Shown here: positions 21,949 through 24,559 of the stretch, piece after piece
Position numbering within the stretch: the first letter of the stretch is position 1
How the letters are laid out: the number at the start of each line of letters is the position of its first letter
Translations under genes and position numbers: made by a program
Assembly (NCBI GenBank): GCA_964490895.1
Contig: CAZBEI010000093.1
Span: 1-24,559 of the forward strand
Source of the DNA: JACRAO01 sp964490895
Lineage (GTDB): Bacteria > Bdellovibrionota > UBA1018
Length of the DNA: 24,559 nt
Direction of reading: 5' to 3'
Notes under the pieces: generated by a model
Told to the model about the DNA's origin: nothing
Databases searched by the model: none
Seen by the model: only the letters and a program-made list of their open reading frames with translations

Positions 21949-22371
21949 ATGGAAAAATATATCGGCTATCTGGATGCTTCCGTTCTTCTTCGGCTGATTT
22001 TAGGAGAACCTGGCCAAATAGAACACCCAGAACAGGCTCGTGCACTTGTCTGCAGTGAAATCATCCGCCTAGAATGCCTGAGAACAATGGATCGACTCAA
22101 AAAAAAATCATCTTTAAATGACGAAGTCGTAGCCGAAAAAAACGAAGCTTTATTTACTTTTCTAAAAGAAATTGACCTCATCCCCGTATCTGCCCAAGTT
22201 CTCTTAGAGGCAAGTCAGTCATTTCCAACAGCCTTAAGCTCATTGGATGCAATCCACTTGGCTTCAGCCCTTCTTTGGCAAAAAAGCGAAGGAGAATCTC
22301 TTGTTATGATGACCCATGATACTGAACTTGGGCGAGCTGCAAGATCTGTCGGAATGTCTGTCGTAGGATAA
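21949..22371 (+). CDS. vapC: VapC-like PIN-domain ribonuclease toxin
   Basis: 140 residues with the PIN-domain acidic residues in place: YLDASVLLR (Asp9), CSEIIRLECLRTMDR (Glu42), SSLDAIHLASAL (Asp100) and MMTHDTELGRAA (Asp124). VapC toxins are magnesium-dependent RNases that cut tRNA or rRNA and are held inactive by the partner antitoxin. The ATG at 21949 lies 12 bases after vapB with only a weak ribosome site. It is convergent with the next gene. Confidence 0.9.
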   Translation: MEKYIGYLDASVLLRLILGEPGQIEHPEQARALVCSEIIRLECLRTMDRLKKKSSLNDEVVAEKNEALFTFLKEIDLIPVSAQVLLEASQSFPTALSSLDAIHLASALLWQKSEGESLVMMTHDTELGRAARSVGMSVVG

Positions 22372-22434
22372 AAATTTTTATTGAAAATTACCCTATATGG
22401 TTGCCATGGGACGAATTTGATGTAGCGGTTTTAT

Positions 22435-22929
22435 TTATTTGTTTTCCGGAGCAAGCTCAAATTTTGAGATTTTACAATCTCTCTCTAACTCTTGCTTCGC
22501 ATTTTCTAGAGTCACACACAAAACCTCTCCTCGCCCGATGGGTGTTTTTTTCAGAATATTGCCATTTTGATCCACGTCACTTGTTTTAAAACCATAGACT
22601 TGAAAGAGAAACTGGGCTGACTCTCCTTCTACCAAGGGATGAGTGGCTTTAAAGTCTGCCAAGGTTTCTTCTAAGTCTTGTACAATAATTTCTTGGTTAT
22701 CATGTGCAGAGATCGCTTTTAAGAGCACACTAAATCCTTCTTCTGTAGCAAACTTGGGCCTTAAATCTTTGCTCAAGAGTGTGCATAATTTTTCTTTGTT
22801 ATTTAAATCTTTCACATAATGGCTTGCAAGCCCCAAAACCCCATACGGGTTATCTGCACCCCCCTCAAATCCAAATCCAAAAATAAAGGGCATTATAAAA
22901 AATAAGAAAAAAATGGGTTTGCATTTCAT
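22435..22929 (-). CDS. Exported protein of unknown function
   Basis: 164 residues from the ATG at 22929, with AGAGGG about 9 bases upstream. A signal peptide (FFLFFIMPFIFGFGF) precedes a mature domain of about 140 residues. Segments such as YGVLGLASHYVKDLNNKEKLCTLLSKDLR, then predicted strands SAQFLFQVYGF and GEVLCVTLE, resemble the general helix-then-sheet layout of small cone-shaped (NTF2-like) folds, but I cannot assign a family. Three cysteines lie in the mature part. Confidence 0.7.
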   Translation of the reverse strand: MKCKPIFFLFFIMPFIFGFGFEGGADNPYGVLGLASHYVKDLNNKEKLCTLLSKDLRPKFATEEGFSVLLKAISAHDNQEIIVQDLEETLADFKATHPLVEGESAQFLFQVYGFKTSDVDQNGNILKKTPIGRGEVLCVTLENAKQELERDCKISKFELAPENK

Positions 22930-22954
22930 GTAAGTGAGCCCTCTTGTGGCTTGG

Positions 22955-22981
22955 CTTATATAATTAAGATCAGCATGTCAA
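22955..22981 (-). promoter_or_regulatory. Candidate sigma-70 promoter of the exported protein at 22435-22929
   Basis: On the minus strand a consensus TTGACA (22981-22976) is followed by TATAAG (22960-22955) at 15 bases, shorter than the preferred 17. The predicted start is near 22948, about 19 bases before the ATG. Confidence 0.45.
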
Positions 22982-23084
22982 TTTTTATGTGTCCATTTTT
23001 TACGCAAGTGTACAAAATATCTACAAAATTGAGTTTTTCTTTAAAAATCAACAAATTTGATCAGTCTTTGCATTAAAAGTGTCA

Positions 23085-23128
23085 AAACTCTAAGCAGTTT
23101 CAATCAGTTTGATTCAATCATTTGAGCA
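23085..23128 (+). promoter_or_regulatory. Upstream motifs of the sigma-54-type promoter at 23148
   Basis: AAACTCTAA (23085-23093), part of the dyad AAACT-N6-AGTTT (23085-23100), is followed at a 37-bp offset by TTGAGCA (23122-23128). The same arrangement precedes the promoters at 24125 and 13935. TTGAGC with TATGAG (23145-23150) at 17 bases could alternatively be read as a weak sigma-70 promoter. Confidence 0.45.
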
Positions 23129-23147
23129 AAACTAAGCACGATTTTAT

Positions 23148-23163
23148 GAGCACAGAAATTGCA
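23148..23163 (+). promoter_or_regulatory. Sigma-54-like promoter
   Basis: GAGCAC (23148-23153), five bases, TTGC (23159-23162) and A: four of six -24 bases and all of the -12 core match the consensus, with correct spacing. The predicted start is near 23174, just before a stem-loop in the leader. Confidence 0.5.
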
Positions 23164-23175
23164 CTCTCCTGTTAC

Positions 23176-23199
23176 GCAATGTTTCTGATGAAGCATTGC
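23176..23199 (+). other. Leader stem-loop upstream of the gene at 23228
   Basis: GCAATGTTTC (23176-23185) pairs with GAAGCATTGC (23190-23199) through ten pairs including one G-U, closing a TGAT tetraloop. If transcription starts near 23174, this is a 5'-terminal hairpin of the type that stabilises mRNA. The ribosome site AGGAGG (23218-23223) lies free downstream. Confidence 0.5.
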
Positions 23200-23227
23200 C
23201 GGCTAAAGAATTGCCAAAGGAGGTGTT

Positions 23228-23971
23228 ATGAAGGGTTACTTTTTATTGATGAGCATTTTAATAGCCTTCAATAGGACAACTGTTATTGCGGATGATTCTG
23301 CAAACAAGGCCGGGGCAGATCCAACAACAAATCCATCCAATATTGTGTCACCTAAAAATAATCCCGAGAGTACTGAATTAAAGAATCTCAATTTTAGCAT
23401 CACCGGAGTAAACGAAAAAGACGAATTATCAATCTTAGAGGAAAATAAAGCATTAAGTATTGTAATAAATGACGGTAGCAAAGAAGCATTAAATCTAAAT
23501 ATTGTAACAGATCATAGCATCTTAGATGGAGACGAAGAACAAATCGTTCTTAAAAAAACAAGGAGATTACAGATCTTAGTTCATTATATCAATCTTGGAC
23601 TAAAAAATAAAAAAATAGAAAAAGAACAACTGATGACTGATCAACGTGGTGTTTTTAATATTGGATGGCAAGAGGTTACAAAGTACGAAATGGCAAGTGG
23701 AGCTGAAAAAGAAACCTTATACAAAGGATTTTTTGCTAAGTTTAGCAAAACAGTAAATCTCATGCCCGAAGAGATTAAACCAGAAACTCTGATTAAAACA
23801 AATGAAATGAGCCTATCTCCTACTCAAAAAACTTATATCACTTTTAGCCCACAAGAAAAAAAAGCGATGATCAATGGACTTAGCAATAAATCAGACAACA
23901 AGATCTATGACTTTACTCTTTATTTTCCAGAGGGCAAAAACCCTTCGTTTTCGTTAGTAGAAAAAAAATGA
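23228..23971 (+). CDS. Exported protein of unknown function (first of a tandem pair)
   Basis: 247 residues from the ATG at 23228, with a near-perfect AGGAGGTG 4-6 bases upstream. A signal peptide (GYFLLMSILIAFNRTTVIA) precedes a polar linker rich in Asn, Pro, Ser and Thr (about 22-50). A mixed domain follows with ALSIVINDGSKEALNLNIVTD, RRLQILVHYINLGLKNKK, FNIGWQEVTKYEM and, at the end, KIYDFTLYFPEGKNPSF. No family recognised. A 32-residue stretch (from LQILVHYINL) aligns without gaps to the next gene's product, and the promoters are alike, suggesting duplication. Confidence 0.75.
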   Translation: MKGYFLLMSILIAFNRTTVIADDSANKAGADPTTNPSNIVSPKNNPESTELKNLNFSITGVNEKDELSILEENKALSIVINDGSKEALNLNIVTDHSILDGDEEQIVLKKTRRLQILVHYINLGLKNKKIEKEQLMTDQRGVFNIGWQEVTKYEMASGAEKETLYKGFFAKFSKTVNLMPEEIKPETLIKTNEMSLSPTQKTYITFSPQEKKAMINGLSNKSDNKIYDFTLYFPEGKNPSFSLVEKK

Positions 23972-24124
23972 ATACATCTTTGACAGCTATCTAAAAATAC
24001 TTCATTACTGTTTCTCAAAAAAAATCAACGACTTAAGACAAAGTCACATAAATACTGTTTAAACTTTAGAATGTACGCCGAGCCCCACTTATAAAAATTG
24101 AGCACAAATAAATCACTAAAAAGC

Positions 24125-24140
24125 TAGCACAAGACTTGCA
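24125..24140 (+). promoter_or_regulatory. Sigma-54-like promoter
   Basis: TAGCAC (24125-24130), five bases, TTGC (24136-24139) and A match the -24/-12 consensus with one substitution (G to A in the -24 GG). The predicted start is near 24151, about 51 bases before the ATG at 24202. Confidence 0.6.
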
Positions 24141-24161
24141 TGTCCAAGAACAGGAGAGTGA

Positions 24162-24182
24162 ATGTTTTTTAAATTTAATTAA
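24162..24182 (+). CDS. Possible six-codon leader ORF (MFFKFN)
   Basis: An ATG at 24162 preceded by a good ribosome site (CAGGAGAGTGA) opens a six-codon frame ending in TAA at 24180-24182, 19 bases before the start of the next gene, which itself lacks a ribosome site. It may act as a leader peptide allowing re-initiation, or the ribosome site may be coincidental. Confidence 0.3.
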   Translation: MFFKFN

Positions 24183-24201
24183 TTTAGAAACTAAATAAAT
24201 T

Positions 24202-24559
24202 ATGAAAAATTTTTATTTTATAGCTTTAGTTGTTTTTATAATTCAAATCCACTTCGCTAGCGCCGAGGATGGAACTCAGACAGACGCACTTCCAGCTGAC
24301 ACACAAGAGCAAATACCCACCCATGCTGAGTCTAAACTAGATGAGCCTCTTTTTCAGACTTCTTCAGAGCTTTTACAAAATTTGGTAAAAATCCAAGCGA
24401 AAAATAAAACTGGAAATATAGGTCTTTCAATATCCTCTCCAAATCAAAAACTACTGAGCAAACTCAATCTTCTCATTAGCTACAAAGAACTTAAATCACA
24501 AGGACACCCTGAAGACGCGATGTGGCTTTTACTTACAAATTCTAGAGTTTTAGATATTG
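24202..24559 (+). CDS. Exported protein of unknown function (second of tandem pair; 3' end beyond window)
   Basis: A frame of 119 codons from the ATG at 24202 remains open to the window edge. The N-terminus is a signal peptide (KNFYFIALVVFIIQIHFASA) followed by a Thr/Asp/Gln/Pro-rich linker (EDGTQTDALPADTQEQ), the same layout as the preceding gene. The segment LNLLISYKELKSQGHPEDAM to NSRVLDI aligns without gaps with LQILVHYINLGLKNKK to RGVFNI of that protein. No ribosome site lies directly before the ATG. Function is unknown; the C-terminal part is not visible. Confidence 0.7.
   Translation, partial: MKNFYFIALVVFIIQIHFASAEDGTQTDALPADTQEQIPTHAESKLDEPLFQTSSELLQNLVKIQAKNKTGNIGLSISSPNQKLLSKLNLLISYKELKSQGHPEDAMWLLLTNSRVLDI

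Larger units (their letters stand above)
23972..24201 (+). other. Intergenic region between the tandem exported-protein genes
   Basis: It holds the upstream motifs AAACTTTAG (24061-24069) and TTGAGCA (24098-24104), the sigma-54-like promoter at 24125 and a six-codon reading frame at 24162. A small dyad GACTT-N6-AAGTC lies near 24040. No terminator for the upstream gene is evident. Confidence 0.5.

Noticed and set aside
23979..24007. TTGACA after the stop of the gene at 23228, considered as a promoter for the next gene.
   Set aside because: No -10 hexamer at 15-19 bases, and it is more than 200 bases from the start codon.
23162..24160. CACTCTCCTGTT at 23162-23173 is the exact complement of AACAGGAGAGTG at 24149-24160, suggesting RNA pairing between the two leaders.
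   Set aside because: If the sigma-54 starts are right, the first sequence lies between the -12 element and the start site and is not transcribed. Matches of this length are also expected by chance in a window of this size.

Overview
The window reads as a moderately AT-rich Gram-negative chromosome segment. The gene content resembles that of a Bdellovibrio/Bacteriovorax-like or other delta-proteobacterial-type genome: many signal-peptide proteins of unknown family, a lipoprotein M1 aminopeptidase with HEAT repeats, a secreted M14 carboxypeptidase, a PilZ protein, a divergent HU-like protein and sigma-54-type promoters. The taxonomic placement is inference. There are no rRNA or tRNA genes, insertion sequences or CRISPR arrays that I can see.

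Layout. 1-1589 (-) is the 5' part of a large exported Cys-rich protein cut by the window edge. 1709-3180 (+) is an AbiE-type antitoxin/nucleotidyltransferase-toxin operon with a sigma-70 promoter, a large operator and an internal terminator-like hairpin. 3177-5245 (-) encodes the E1 beta and E1 alpha subunits of a 2-oxoacid dehydrogenase, followed by an isoprenylcysteine-methyltransferase-like membrane protein (+). 6057-6622 (-) is a BrnT/BrnA toxin-antitoxin pair. 6997-13309 is mainly metabolic or regulatory: a PilZ protein, a HAD phosphatase, a CstA-type transporter, an HU-like protein, fumarylacetoacetase-like and maleylacetoacetate isomerase genes (end of tyrosine/homogentisate degradation) and a deoxyhypusine-synthase-like enzyme. 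13302-20794 is dominated by exported proteins: a small Tyr-rich protein, a Cys-containing exported protein, an Asp-box beta-propeller protein, the M1 aminopeptidase lipoprotein and the M14 carboxypeptidase. 20781-22371 holds two more toxin-antitoxin-like pairs (a nucleotidyltransferase with a CopG-like partner, and VapBC). The window ends with three signal-peptide proteins, the last cut by the edge.

Two regulatory patterns stand out. First, three genes for exported proteins (starting at 13979, 23228 and 24202) each have a sigma-54-type -24/-12 element. They also share two upstream motifs (AAACTYTAR and TTGWGCW) whose starts are exactly 37 bp apart. The last two genes look like a tandem duplication including the promoter. 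Second, several toxin-antitoxin operons, and also the divergent HAD/cstA pair, have perfect inverted repeats that run into the start codon. The vapB transcript is predicted to be leaderless, and the nucleotidyltransferase transcript nearly so. The four toxin-antitoxin-like modules are scattered between ordinary genes rather than grouped with phage or transposon genes.
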